Assembly: GCF_900187565.1 (NCBI RefSeq)
Contig: NZ_FYED01000022.1
Coordinates: 1 to 64,000 of the forward strand
DNA from: Pseudomonas sp. Irchel 3A7
GTDB lineage: Bacteria; Pseudomonadota; Gammaproteobacteria; Pseudomonadales; Pseudomonadaceae
Direction of reading: 5' to 3'
DNA: 64,000 bases
Position numbers and translations under genes: made by a program. Below are positions 8,583-17,535 of the stretch, piece by piece. The notes beneath the pieces were generated by a model. It was not told where the DNA came from and did not search any database. It saw only the letters and a list, made by a program, of their open reading frames with translations. Within the stretch, counting starts at the first letter, position 1. Every line of letters begins with the position of its first letter.

Positions 8583-8745
8583 CAGGGCGGCTTCCTACAG
8601 GTCGGTGGCGCTGGGCGCTCTATATGGGGCCGATGGTAACAAAAAGCAGCGCCGGCCGGGGTGTCCTCTGCGTTGCGCGGTGGGGGTGGAGCCGCTAGAG
8701 TTCGGGCTCGCTCGACTCAATAAACAATACCAATGGGAGTGTCTT

Positions 8746-9363
8746 GTGGAAATTGCCTGTCTGGATCTTGAAGGTGTGCTGGTCCCGGAAATCTGGATCG
8801 CGTTTGCCGAAAAAACCGGGATCGAATCCCTCAGGGCCACTACCCGGGACATTCCCGACTACGACGTGTTGATGAAACAGCGCCTGCGGATACTCGACGA
8901 ACACGGGCTGAAACTCGCCGATATCCAGGAAGTGATCGCCACGCTCAAACCGCTGGACGGCGCCATCGAGTTCGTCGATTGGCTGCGCGAGCGGTTCCAG
9001 GTGGTGATTCTGTCGGACACCTTCTACGAGTTTTCCCAGCCGCTGATGCGTCAACTGGGCTTCCCGACCTTGCTCTGCCATCGTCTGATTACCGACGATA
9101 CCGGGCGAGTCACTGGCTATCAATTGCGTCAGAAAGATCCCAAGCGGCAGTCGGTATTGGCATTCAAGAGCCTGTACTACCGAGTGATTGCGGCGGGGGA
9201 TTCCTATAACGACACCACGATGCTGGGTGAGGCGGATGCGGGGATTCTGTTTCACGCGCCGGACAACGTGATTCGCGAGTTCCCGCAGTTCCCGGCGGTG
9301 CATACGTTTGAAGAGCTGAAGCAGGCGTTCATCCAGGCGTCGAACCGTACCCTTAGCCTGTAA
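8746..9363 (+). CDS. thrH: Bifunctional phosphoserine phosphatase/homoserine phosphotransferase ThrH
   Basis: 205 aa, matching the expected ThrH length. It is a HAD-fold cytosolic enzyme that removes phosphate from phosphoserine and can transfer it to homoserine. Motif I is CLDLEGV with D7 and E9; the DxE form fits ThrH rather than SerB. Motif II is LSDTFYEF and motif IV is GDSYNDT. The start is GTG 8746 with GGGAG six bases upstream; the frame stays open to 8548, but the upstream text is not protein-like. It is divergent from cysH and followed by a REP element. Confidence 0.94.
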   Translation: MEIACLDLEGVLVPEIWIAFAEKTGIESLRATTRDIPDYDVLMKQRLRILDEHGLKLADIQEVIATLKPLDGAIEFVDWLRERFQVVILSDTFYEFSQPLMRQLGFPTLLCHRLITDDTGRVTGYQLRQKDPKRQSVLAFKSLYYRVIAAGDSYNDTTMLGEADAGILFHAPDNVIREFPQFPAVHTFEELKQAFIQASNRTLSL

Positions 9364-9372
9364 ACACACCCC

Positions 9373-9467
9373 TGTGGCGAGGGAGCTTGCTCCCGCTCGG
9401 CTGCGCAGCAGTCGCAATCGGTTTGGGGGCGCTTCGCACCCCAGCGGGAGCAAGCTCCCTCGCCACA
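9373..9467. repeat. REP pair, GTGGCGAGGGAGCTTGCTCCCGC family
   Basis: Inverted TGTGGCGAGGGAGCTTGCTC arms between convergent thrH and pabB. This is a different family from the GTGGGAGCGAGCC repeats. Confidence 0.9.
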
Positions 9468-9471
9468 AAAA

Positions 9472-10815
9472 TCAAAGGTTTTGCAGGGTATCGAGCAGTA
9501 CCTTCACCTTGGTAATCGACTCCTGATACTCCGCCTGCCACTCGGAATCGGCGACGATCCCGCCGCCGCCCCAGCAACACACCTGCCCATCCTTGACCAG
9601 CAAGCTGCGTATGGCGATGGAACTGTCCATCTCGCCGCGTACGTCCAGGTACAGCAGTGAGCCGCAATACAACCCGCGGCGGGTCGGCTCCAGTTCGTCG
9701 ATGATCTGCATCGCGCGAATCTTCGGTGCACCGGTAATCGAGCCACCGGGGAAGCTTCCGGCGATCAGGTCCAGCGCATCCCGGCCATCTGCCAGTTCGC
9801 CGGTCACGCTGCTCACCAGGTGATGCACATTGGGGTAGCTTTCCAGGCTGAACAGTTCCGGCACCCGGACCGAACCGGTGCGGCAGGTGCGACCGAGGTC
9901 GTTGCGCAGCAGGTCGACGATCATCAGGTTTTCCGCGCGATCCTTGGGGCTGGCCAGCAGTTCGGCGGCATTGGCCGCATCTTCGGCCGGAGTCAGGCCG
10001 CGAGGGCGCGTGCCTTTGATCGGCCGGGTTTCCACATGACGTTCGCTGACTTTGACAAATCGCTCAGGTGACAGGCTCAGCACCGCGCCACCGTCGGGCA
10101 AGCGCTGGAAGCCGGAAAACGGCGTCGGGCACGCCAGCCGCAGCGCGCAATACGCCGCCCATGGGTCACCCTGGCAGGGCGCGCGGAAACGCTGGGCGAA
10201 GTTGACCTGATAGCAGTCACCGGCCTGGATATATTGCTGAATGCGCTCGATGGCTTGCCGATACTGATCAACGCTCAGGTCGGGCTTCATGGGCGCTTGC
10301 AGTGTGAACGACTCGACCGCTTCAGCGGCGGGCTGGCTGAACAGCTGGATCAGGCGTTGACGCTCGCTGTCGGCCAGCGTCGGGTGAAACACCAGTTGAC
10401 TGGTGGCCTGGTGGTGATCGCTGATCAGCGCCCAGTCGTACAGACCGAAACGCGCGTCCGGCAATTGCAGGTCGTCCTGCGCCTGGTGTGGCAGATTTTC
10501 CAGGTGGCGGCCGAAGTCGTAGCTCAGGTAGCCGATCAAGCCGCCCGCGAACGGCAACTCATAGGGTGCCGGCAACGATGCTTCACCCAATCGCGTCAGG
10601 TTATCGCGCAGGCGTTGCAGAAAACTGCCGCCACGTTCGTCAGGCGCTACCGTCAGTTGTTCCAGCGGCCAGGCGCTGAGCAGGTCAAACCGGCCACGCT
10701 CGGCGCTGGGGCGGCCACTGTCGAGCAGTACGGCACCGGGGGCATGACGGATGGCCGCGAAGTAGTCGGCGGGGTTGGCGCGATAGGGCAGGGGGTGTAC
10801 GGAACAGGTCAGCAT
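9472..10815 (-). CDS. pabB: Aminodeoxychorismate synthase component I
   Basis: 447 aa from ATG 10815 (MLTCSVHPLPY). It converts chorismate with PabA-supplied ammonia to 4-amino-4-deoxychorismate for folate. The chorismate-binding domain fills the C-terminal half, with PIKGTRPRG (Lys as the PabB/anthranilate-type nucleophile position), DLLRNDLGR, FPGGSITGAPK and a final AEYQES-like block. The frame stays open upstream to 11058, but that extension is only translated REP sequence, so it was not used. No pabA or pabC is adjacent. Confidence 0.95.
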   Translation of the reverse strand: MLTCSVHPLPYRANPADYFAAIRHAPGAVLLDSGRPSAERGRFDLLSAWPLEQLTVAPDERGGSFLQRLRDNLTRLGEASLPAPYELPFAGGLIGYLSYDFGRHLENLPHQAQDDLQLPDARFGLYDWALISDHHQATSQLVFHPTLADSERQRLIQLFSQPAAEAVESFTLQAPMKPDLSVDQYRQAIERIQQYIQAGDCYQVNFAQRFRAPCQGDPWAAYCALRLACPTPFSGFQRLPDGGAVLSLSPERFVKVSERHVETRPIKGTRPRGLTPAEDAANAAELLASPKDRAENLMIVDLLRNDLGRTCRTGSVRVPELFSLESYPNVHHLVSSVTGELADGRDALDLIAGSFPGGSITGAPKIRAMQIIDELEPTRRGLYCGSLLYLDVRGEMDSSIAIRSLLVKDGQVCCWGGGGIVADSEWQAEYQESITKVKVLLDTLQNL

Positions 10816-10924
10816 GGGCGGGTTGGATCGGCCATCGAGGCGGGGTGGCGATTGTAGTCCCCTCGGGGAATTGCTCCTAGAGGGGATGTCGGGGATTGGC
10901 ATTTTGCGATTCTGCGTGAAACCT

Positions 10925-11044
10925 CTGGCGAGGGAGCTTGCTCCCGTTGGGCTGCGCAGCAGCCCCCAGGGTTCTTCAGTCCCGCCGAGTAGTCTGGGTT
11001 TGCGACTGCTTCGCAGCCGAGCGGGAGCAAGCTCCCTCGCCACA
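10925..11044. repeat. REP pair, GTGGCGAGGGAGC family
   Basis: Inverted arms CTGGCGAGGGAGCTTGCTCC and its complement at 11021-11044, with a longer spacer of about 70 bp that also contains CTGCGCAGCAG and CTGCTTCGCAG pieces. It lies between pabB and the ATP-grasp gene. Confidence 0.88.
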
Positions 11045-11075
11045 AAAAGCAGTGGCACCCCTCAAAAAGCAGAAG

Positions 11076-12062
11076 TCAACCCTCAACCGGCGGAATATGC
11101 CCGAACATCTCCTGCACAAACGCCATACGCTCTTCGACGGTTTCGGTCACGCCGCGAGCTTTCAGCTCTTCCAGCCGCGCCTCGACCGCATGGGTGCGCA
11201 AGGTCAGGCCGCAATCATTGGCAATCTGGATGTTCAAGCCCGGTCGGGCGTTGAGCTCGAGGATCAGCGGGCCTTTTTCCTGGTCGAGCACCATGTCGAC
11301 ACCGATGTAGCCCAGGCCGCACAACTCATAGCAACCGGCGGCGAGTTTCATGAAACCGTCCCAGTAGGGCAGTTGCACGCCGTCCACCGCGTTGGTGGTG
11401 TCCGGGTGTTTGGTGATGATGTTGTTCAGCCAGGTGCCGCGCAGGGTCAGGCCGGTGGCAAGGTCGACACCGACGCCGATGGCGCCCTGGTGCAGGTTGG
11501 CCTTGCCGCCGGACTGGCGGGTCGGCAGGCGCAGCATGGCCATGACCGGGTAGCCCATCAGCACGATGATGCGGATATCGGGCACGCCTTCGTAGCTGAT
11601 GCTTTTGAAGATCTGGTCTGGAATCACCCGGTACTCGATCAGCGCCCGGTCGCGGTGCCCGCCGAGGGAATACAGTCCGGTGAGGATGCTGGAAATCTGA
11701 TGTTCGATTTCCTCGTGACTGATGATCTTGCCGGACACCGTGCGATAGCGCCCCTCGAAGCGGTCGGCGATCACCAGGATACCGTCGCCGCCCGCGCCCT
11801 GGGCCGGTTTGATCACGAAGTCGCTGCGCTCGCCGATGATCTCGTCGAGCTTGTCGATTTCCTTCTCGGTGGAGATCACCCCGTAGAGTTCCGGCACATG
11901 GATGCCGGCGGCGATGGCGCGTTCCTTGGTGATGATCTTGTCATCGACAATCGGGTACAGGCTGCGCTTGTTGTACTTGAGCACATAGTCTGCGTTGCGC
12001 CGATTGATCCCCATGATGCCCCGCGCTTCCAGGGCCTTCCAGGTCTTCCAGAAACCGAACAT
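11076..12062 (-). CDS. Alpha-L-glutamate ligase-like ATP-grasp protein
   Basis: 328 aa RimK-like ATP-grasp enzyme, expected to join an amino acid (perhaps glutamate) to a carboxylate by an acyl-phosphate. Visible ATP-grasp elements are the FVIKPAQGAGGDGILVI loop (about 80-96) and the metal-binding strand LILELNARPGLNIQIAN (about 268-284). There is no signal peptide. Its ATG overlaps the last base of the upstream 7-TM gene's TGA (TGATG at 12060-12064), so the two are translationally coupled. It is the last gene of a three-gene unit with a membrane protein and a retropepsin-like protease. The target is unknown. Confidence 0.88.
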   Translation of the reverse strand: MFGFWKTWKALEARGIMGINRRNADYVLKYNKRSLYPIVDDKIITKERAIAAGIHVPELYGVISTEKEIDKLDEIIGERSDFVIKPAQGAGGDGILVIADRFEGRYRTVSGKIISHEEIEHQISSILTGLYSLGGHRDRALIEYRVIPDQIFKSISYEGVPDIRIIVLMGYPVMAMLRLPTRQSGGKANLHQGAIGVGVDLATGLTLRGTWLNNIITKHPDTTNAVDGVQLPYWDGFMKLAAGCYELCGLGYIGVDMVLDQEKGPLILELNARPGLNIQIANDCGLTLRTHAVEARLEELKARGVTETVEERMAFVQEMFGHIPPVEG

Positions 12063-13597
12063 CAGGCATCAGCCTTTTTCAGGAAGGCCTTGAAACGCAC
12101 CAGTTCGGTCAGGCGGTAGCCGCGATAGCGACCCATCGCCAGCATGAAGGCCACCAGGATCAGCAGGATCGCCGGGAAGGTGAACACGAAATACACCAGT
12201 TCCGGCACGCTCATGATCAGGTGTGACAGGGTGGCGGCGAACAGGGTGCCGATCGCCACTTTCATGGCATGGCTGGCGCCACGTTCTTCCCAGGTGATCG
12301 ACAAGCGTTCGATGGTCATGGTCAGAATCACCATCGGGAACAGCGCCACCGACAGCCCGCGCTCCAGGCCGAGTTTGTGGCTGAAAAGGCTGATGGCCGC
12401 GATCAACACCACCACGAAGGTCAGCACCACCGACAGCCTCGGCAGCATTTGCAGTTTCAGGTGTTCCAGGTAGGAGCGCAGCGACAGTCCCAGGGCCGTG
12501 ATGATCGTGAACAGCACGATGCCGAAGCCGAGCTGGGTTTCGCGAAAGGCCAGGGCGATCAGTACCGGGGTGAAGGTGCCGAGGGTCTGCAGGCCGATCA
12601 GGTTGCGCAGGATCAGGATCACGAGCACGCCGATCGGGATCATCACCATGATCATGAACGTTTGCTGGGTTTGCAGCGGCAAGCCGTACAGCGAGTATTC
12701 GAGGAAGTTGGCGTCGGTGTTTTCGTCGGTCAGCTTGGCCAGGCGAATGGCGTTCATTTCGCTGTTGTTCATGCTGAAGGTGACGGTGGCTTTCTTGCCG
12801 CCATCGACGGTGATCAGGTTTTCATCGCCGGTCCACCACAGCAGGCGGTCAGTCGGCAGGCCCTGTTCGCCGGTTTCCGGGTTGAAGTACAGCCAGTCGG
12901 TGCCGTTGAAGCTGCGCAGCCAGAGTTCCGGGGTTTGCGGTTGATCGGCCACCAGGCGAATGGTGTGGACCTTTTCCACCGGCACATGGGCGATGGACAG
13001 CACCAGTTCAACGATCCTGGCCTTTTGCGCGGTGGACGGATCGCCTGCCAGCAGCAGCTTCACGTTGTCGTCGTTGACATTGTTGACACGCTTGATCGCT
13101 TCGCCGACGAAGGTTTCGACGTCGGCCGAGTGTTGGCGGATCGGCGCGAGCAGGGCTTCGGCGGCGATTTTTTCCGGGCCCTCGATGGCGATGCTGTCGC
13201 GGAAAGTCGGCCCTTTGATCTTGGTTTTTTCGGCGCTGTAGCGCTTGGTCAGCACCAGGCGGTAATACAGGGTCTGGTTGCCTTTGGCACGACGTGCCGA
13301 CCAGGTGACCTTGCGGTTGCCGTCGACGCGGTTGACCGCCACCCCATAGTTATTGGAGATGAAGCTTTCGTTGAGGCTGACGTAGTCGCGGCTCAACGGC
13401 GGCACGAACATCTGGATCTTGACCGGGTCCTTGGCACTGGCGACGAACTCGACCTTGGCGTCGATGTTCCACAAGTCGTCGGTGGCGTCTTCGGTCACGG
13501 GAATGCCCAGCACGAAGATCTGATAGGCCGTGACTGAAATGCCCAGCACCACCAGGATGGCGATCAGCATTTTCAGATGAAGGGTAAGAGAGCGCAT
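12062..13597 (-). CDS. Inactive transglutaminase fused to seven transmembrane helices
   Basis: 511 aa. One N-terminal helix (about 8-30, LIAILVVLGISVTAYQIFV) is followed by a large extracytoplasmic region up to about 315. This contains a transglutaminase-like fold with no recognisable Cys nucleophile (the region STAQKARIVELVLSI is where it would be expected). Then comes a block of six to seven hydrophobic helices (from FMIMVMIPIGVLVILIL to FPAILLILVAFMLAM) and a basic cytosolic tail. A binding or sensing role in the periplasm is likely. It follows the protease gene by 5 bp and overlaps the ATP-grasp gene, so the three products probably act together. Confidence 0.88.
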   Translation of the reverse strand: MRSLTLHLKMLIAILVVLGISVTAYQIFVLGIPVTEDATDDLWNIDAKVEFVASAKDPVKIQMFVPPLSRDYVSLNESFISNNYGVAVNRVDGNRKVTWSARRAKGNQTLYYRLVLTKRYSAEKTKIKGPTFRDSIAIEGPEKIAAEALLAPIRQHSADVETFVGEAIKRVNNVNDDNVKLLLAGDPSTAQKARIVELVLSIAHVPVEKVHTIRLVADQPQTPELWLRSFNGTDWLYFNPETGEQGLPTDRLLWWTGDENLITVDGGKKATVTFSMNNSEMNAIRLAKLTDENTDANFLEYSLYGLPLQTQQTFMIMVMIPIGVLVILILRNLIGLQTLGTFTPVLIALAFRETQLGFGIVLFTIITALGLSLRSYLEHLKLQMLPRLSVVLTFVVVLIAAISLFSHKLGLERGLSVALFPMVILTMTIERLSITWEERGASHAMKVAIGTLFAATLSHLIMSVPELVYFVFTFPAILLILVAFMLAMGRYRGYRLTELVRFKAFLKKADA

Positions 13598-13602
13598 TGG
13601 AA

Positions 13603-14139
13603 TTACTCTGCGGTATGAGCGTCGGTGGCGCAGGCGGGTTTGCCGGCAGCGTATTTAAGACTGGGGTCGACCAGTGCATCGAAGCGTTTGAGCGCTTCGG
13701 AGCCGATCAAAAGCGGGTATTGGAACGCGCTGCGGTCGGTCAGGTTCACTTCGATGCTGCGTAAGGCCGAGCCCATGCAGATATCCAGTTCGATCACCGG
13801 ACGGGCGGTGTACTTCTTGCCTTCTTCCGGATCGTAGTCACCGGCGCGGCGCTTGATCTTGCTGACGCGGGCCAGCGGTCGTTCGATCGGGTGCGAATGG
13901 GCGGCGTCGATGGCCAGATAGAAGCGTACCCAGGATTCGCCATTGCGTTTGAAACGCTTGATGTCGCGGGCACTCAGGGAAGCGGTTTTCGCCCCGGTAT
14001 CGAGTTTGGCGGCGACTTCAAGGTCGATGCCGCCCAGCGACGCGTACTCATTGAGGCCATACACAGTCTTTTCCCCCGCCACTGCAAAACCGGGCAGGCA
14101 AAGAAAATAAAGGAATGTGGAGAAGGGCTTGAGTCTCAT
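13603..14139 (-). CDS. Exported retropepsin-like aspartic protease ('ATP-dependent zinc protease' family)
   Basis: 178 aa from ATG 14139, chosen because it opens a signal peptide (FSTFLYFLCLPGFAVAG) and has AGGA just upstream; an ATG at 14196 would hide the signal. The KLDTGAKTASL motif is the DTGA active-site loop of retropepsin-type proteases. They work as dimers, so one loop per chain is expected. KKYTARPVIELDICMG and QYPLLIGSEAL are other family blocks. The database name 'zinc protease' is historical; no zinc motif is present. First gene of the cassette with the 7-TM and ATP-grasp genes. It would act in the periplasm on an unknown substrate. Confidence 0.88.
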   Translation of the reverse strand: MRLKPFSTFLYFLCLPGFAVAGEKTVYGLNEYASLGGIDLEVAAKLDTGAKTASLSARDIKRFKRNGESWVRFYLAIDAAHSHPIERPLARVSKIKRRAGDYDPEEGKKYTARPVIELDICMGSALRSIEVNLTDRSAFQYPLLIGSEALKRFDALVDPSLKYAAGKPACATDAHTAE

Positions 14140-14352
14140 AAATCCTGGTGCGCAGCGGTCCGTATTTCGATTCAAGACCCTGGCATTGCTGCGCAAGCTC
14201 CTCGTATGCCTATCAGCTATTTATGACAGACAGTGCAGATGTGACAAACAAATGCGGGCGGCATTCTAGCACGGTGGCTTGATGGCGCCAGCGCTGGCGG
14301 GCGGCTATAACCAGAGCTGCTGCATCTTGTTGGTGCAAGCGGTTATTAGACG

Positions 14353-14364
14353 ATTGTCGACAAT
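14353..14364. promoter_or_regulatory. ATTGTCGACAAT palindrome, candidate operator of the prp GntR regulator
   Basis: Perfect 12-bp palindrome 74 bp before the regulator's ATG. A second copy of its TGTCGACAAT core is at 14428. Confidence 0.6.
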
Positions 14365-14425
14365 ATCGATTTATCCTTTGACTGTTGACGCTGATTTCGC
14401 TAGTTTTTGTGGCATTGGTTTTGAA

Positions 14426-14437
14426 GGTGTCGACAAT
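14426..14437. promoter_or_regulatory. Second TGTCGACAAT operator copy abutting the GntR start codon
   Basis: GGTGTCGACAAT ends one base before the ATG at 14438 and shares ten bases with the palindrome at 14353. A bound regulator would sit over the ribosome-binding region, which suggests autoregulation. Confidence 0.55.
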
Positions 14438-15157
14438 ATGCTGGAGCAACTCGATCCGCCGCTTAGCGTCCAGGACGATTCGGAAACACTCTCCGAGAAC
14501 GTCTTCCGGCGCATTCAGGCGGCTATCGTCAAGGGCGAGATCGCTCCTGGCAGCAAAATTTCCGAGCCGGAGCTGGCCCGTACCTATGGCATCAGCCGCG
14601 GTCCGCTGCGCGAGGCCATCCACCGCCTGGAGGGGCAGCGCCTGCTAGTGCGCGTACCGCACGTCGGGGCACGGGTGGTGTCGCTCAATCACGCGGAGCT
14701 GCTGGAGCTCTACGAAATCCGCGAATCCCTTGAAGGCATGGCCTGTCGTCTGGCGGCCGAACGCATGAGTGTCGAAGAAATTGACGAACTGCGGCGCGTC
14801 CTCGAAACCCACGAGCGCGATGAAGCGTTCCAGGCTGGCCGAGGCTATTACCAGCAGGAAGGCGATTTCGACTTCCACTACCGAATCATCCAGGGCAGCG
14901 GTAACCGCACCCTGACGCAAATGCTCTGCGGCGAGCTCTATCAATTGGTGCGCATGTATCGCATCCAGTTTTCCACCACGCCCAATCGCCCGCACCAGGC
15001 CTTTGCCGAGCACCACCGAATTCTCGATGCCATCGCCGACCGTGACGGTGAACTGGCCGAGTTGTTGATGCGCCGTCACATCGGCGCTTCCAAACGCAAC
15101 ATCGCCCGTCACTACCAGGACGGCGCCAATCCGACAGCCAAACGAGGTGAGTCATGA
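14438..15157 (+). CDS. GntR-family (FCD) regulator of the methylcitrate operon
   Basis: 239 aa. The N-terminal winged HTH (LSENVFRRIQAAIVKGEIAPG, ISEPELARTYGISRGPLREA) is followed by an FCD ligand domain with conserved metal-binding histidines (FHYRIIQGSGN, EHHRILDAI, MRRHI). The frame is open from 14279, but ATG 14438 begins the recognisable protein. Its stop overlaps the prpB ATG (ATGA at 15154-15157), so it is first in the prp operon. It is expected to respond to a methylcitrate-cycle intermediate; the effector is inference. Confidence 0.92.
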   Translation: MLEQLDPPLSVQDDSETLSENVFRRIQAAIVKGEIAPGSKISEPELARTYGISRGPLREAIHRLEGQRLLVRVPHVGARVVSLNHAELLELYEIRESLEGMACRLAAERMSVEEIDELRRVLETHERDEAFQAGRGYYQQEGDFDFHYRIIQGSGNRTLTQMLCGELYQLVRMYRIQFSTTPNRPHQAFAEHHRILDAIADRDGELAELLMRRHIGASKRNIARHYQDGANPTAKRGES

Positions 15158-16044
15158 GTTCCAACAAGAGCACTCCAGGCCAGCGTTTCCGCGATGCGGT
15201 CGCCAGCGAGCATCCATTGCAAGTGGTCGGCGCGATCAACGCCAACCATGCGCTGCTGGCCAAGCGTGCCGGTTTCAAGGCGATTTACCTGTCCGGCGGC
15301 GGCGTCGCTGCCGGCTCCCTCGGTGTGCCGGACCTGGGCATTACCGGTCTGGATGACGTGTTGACCGATGTGCGCCGCATCACCGACGTCTGCGATCTGC
15401 CACTGCTGGTGGACGTGGACACCGGTTTCGGTTCCTCGGCGTTCAACGTCGCCCGTACCGTCAAGTCGATGATCAAGTTCGGCGCGGCAGCGATTCACAT
15501 CGAAGACCAGGTCGGCGCCAAGCGCTGCGGTCACCGTCCTAATAAAGAAATCGTTTCGCAGCAGGAAATGGTCGATCGCATCAAAGCGGCCGTCGATGCC
15601 CGTACCGATGACAGCTTCGTGATCATGGCTCGCACCGACGCCTTGGCCGTGGAAGGCCTGGAGTCCGCTCTGGATCGCGCGGCGGCGTGCATCGAGGCTG
15701 GTGCCGACATGGTATTCCCGGAAGCCATCACCGAACTGGAAATGTACAAACTGTTCGCCAGCCGCGTGAAAGCACCGATCCTGGCCAACATCACCGAATT
15801 CGGCGCGACGCCGCTGTACACCACCGAGCAACTCGCCGCTGCCGACGTGTCGCTGGTGCTGTACCCGCTGTCGGCCTTCCGCGCCATGAACAAGGCGGCG
15901 GAAAACGTCTACACCGCGATCCGCCGCGACGGCACGCAGCAGAACGTCATCGACACCATGCAGACGCGCATGGAGCTTTACGATCGCATCGACTACCACA
16001 CCTTCGAGCAGAAGCTCGATGCGTTGTTTGCCGCGAAGAAGTAA
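15154..16044 (+). CDS. prpB: 2-methylisocitrate lyase
   Basis: 296 aa. It splits 2-methylisocitrate to pyruvate and succinate, the last step of the cycle. The isocitrate-lyase superfamily signature is clear: VDVDTGFG for metal binding, then IEDQVGAKRCGH with the catalytic Cys in KRCGH. MARTDALAVEG follows. GAGGTGA before ATG 15154 serves as ribosome-binding site inside the regulator's last codons. A REP pair separates it from prpC. Confidence 0.97.
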   Translation: MSSNKSTPGQRFRDAVASEHPLQVVGAINANHALLAKRAGFKAIYLSGGGVAAGSLGVPDLGITGLDDVLTDVRRITDVCDLPLLVDVDTGFGSSAFNVARTVKSMIKFGAAAIHIEDQVGAKRCGHRPNKEIVSQQEMVDRIKAAVDARTDDSFVIMARTDALAVEGLESALDRAAACIEAGADMVFPEAITELEMYKLFASRVKAPILANITEFGATPLYTTEQLAAADVSLVLYPLSAFRAMNKAAENVYTAIRRDGTQQNVIDTMQTRMELYDRIDYHTFEQKLDALFAAKK

Positions 16045-16059
16045 TGAACACCCTGTACC

Positions 16060-16160
16060 TGTAGGAGCGAGCTCGCTCGCGATGGACCTCAACGATAACG
16101 CTGTGTCCCTGATGCACAGCGGTGTGCCGTCCACCTTCGCGAGCAAGCTCGCTCCTACAG
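16060..16160. repeat. REP pair, GTAGGAGCGAGCTCGCTCGCG family
   Basis: Inverted TGTAGGAGCGAGCTCGCTCG arms between prpB and prpC, inside the operon. Confidence 0.9.
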
Positions 16161-16203
16161 AAGAGATTGGTTTCCCTAACAAATTCAAAAATTGGAGACA
16201 GCA

Positions 16204-17331
16204 ATGGCCGAAGCAAAAGTACTCAGTGGCGCCGGGCTCCGTGGCCAGGTTGCCGGGCAAACCGCACTGTCCACCGTGGGCCAGTCGGGCGCAGGGCTGA
16301 CCTATCGCGGCTACGACGTTCGCGAACTGGCGGCTGACGCTCAATTCGAAGAAGTCGCTTACCTGCTGCTGTACGGCGAACTGCCGAGCAAAACCCAACT
16401 GGCGGCCTACATCAGCAAGCTGAGCAAGCTGCGCGACCTGCCGCAAGCCTTGAAGGAAGTGCTGGAACGCATCCCTGCCGACGCCCATCCGATGGACGTG
16501 ATGCGCACCGGTTGCTCGTTCCTGGGCAACCTCGAGCCGGAGAAAGACTTCTCCGAGCAACACGACAAGACCGACCGCCTGTTGGCCGCGTTCCCGGCGA
16601 TCATGACCTACTGGTATCGCTTTAGCCATGAAGGCCAGCGCATCGATTGCGTGAGCGACGAGGCATCCATCGGCGGTCACTTCCTGCACCTGCTGCACGG
16701 CAAGAAACCGAGCGAATTGCACGTCAAGGTGATGAACGTTTCGCTGATCCTCTACGCGGAGCACGAGTTCAACGCCTCGACCTTCACCGCGCGGGTCTGC
16801 GCTTCGACGTTGTCCGACCTGTTCTCCTGCGTCACCGCGGCCATCGGTTCGTTGCGCGGTCCGCTGCACGGCGGCGCCAACGAAGCGGCGATGGAAATGA
16901 TCGAGCGTTTCGCGTCGCCGGAAGAGGCGATCAAGGGCACCCTCGGCATGCTCGAGCGCAAGGACAAGATCATGGGCTTCGGCCACGCGATCTATAAGGA
17001 CAATGATCCGCGTAACGAAGTGATCAAGGGCTGGTCGAAAAAACTCGCTGACGAAGTGGGCGACAAGGTGTTGTTCCCGGTCTCCGAAGCCATCGACAAG
17101 ACCATGTGGGAGCAGAAGAAACTGTTCCCGAATGCCGACTTCTACCATGCCTCGGCGTACCACTTCATGGGCATCCCGACCAAGTTGTTCACACCGATTT
17201 TCGTCTGCTCGCGCCTGACCGGCTGGGCTGCCCATGTGTACGAACAACGCGCCAACAACCGCATCATCCGCCCGAGCGCCGAGTACGTCGGCGTCGAACA
17301 GCGCAAGTTCGTGCCAATCGAACAACGCTGA
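16204..17331 (+). CDS. prpC: 2-methylcitrate synthase
   Basis: 375 aa citrate-synthase-fold enzyme that condenses propionyl-CoA with oxaloacetate. Conserved blocks are GLTYRGYDVRELA near the start, GPLHGGANEAAMEM (catalytic His) and MGFGHAIYKDNDPR (second His). The short length and lack of an NADH-binding N-terminal domain fit PrpC rather than the housekeeping GltA. Start ATG 16204 (MAEAKV) has GGAGA about eight bases upstream; the in-frame ATG at 16192 overlaps that site and was rejected. Confidence 0.96.
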   Translation: MAEAKVLSGAGLRGQVAGQTALSTVGQSGAGLTYRGYDVRELAADAQFEEVAYLLLYGELPSKTQLAAYISKLSKLRDLPQALKEVLERIPADAHPMDVMRTGCSFLGNLEPEKDFSEQHDKTDRLLAAFPAIMTYWYRFSHEGQRIDCVSDEASIGGHFLHLLHGKKPSELHVKVMNVSLILYAEHEFNASTFTARVCASTLSDLFSCVTAAIGSLRGPLHGGANEAAMEMIERFASPEEAIKGTLGMLERKDKIMGFGHAIYKDNDPRNEVIKGWSKKLADEVGDKVLFPVSEAIDKTMWEQKKLFPNADFYHASAYHFMGIPTKLFTPIFVCSRLTGWAAHVYEQRANNRIIRPSAEYVGVEQRKFVPIEQR

Positions 17332-17373
17332 ATGGTGGGGGCCGAGCACTGATCCAGAGGTTCACCGAAAACC

Positions 17374-17465
17374 CTGTGGGAGCTGGCTTGCCAGCGATGA
17401 CTGAGTCACATCCAACACTGATGGTGACAGACCCACCGCTATCGCTGGCAAGCCAGCTCCCACAG
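17374..17465. repeat. REP pair, CTGTGGGAGCTGGCTTGCCAGCG family
   Basis: Inverted CTGTGGGAGCTGGCTTGCCA arms with a spacer of about 40 bp, between prpC and acnD. Confidence 0.9.
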
Positions 17466-17535
17466 GGTTCAGTGTGAATTTCAAGGTCGGTACCAGGCCC
17501 CACCCTTTGTAACTACCGTGACCGAGTCCTGACCG

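Noticed and set aside
10816..11058. N-terminal extension of PabB
   Set aside because: It is translated REP DNA and precedes the conserved PabB start.
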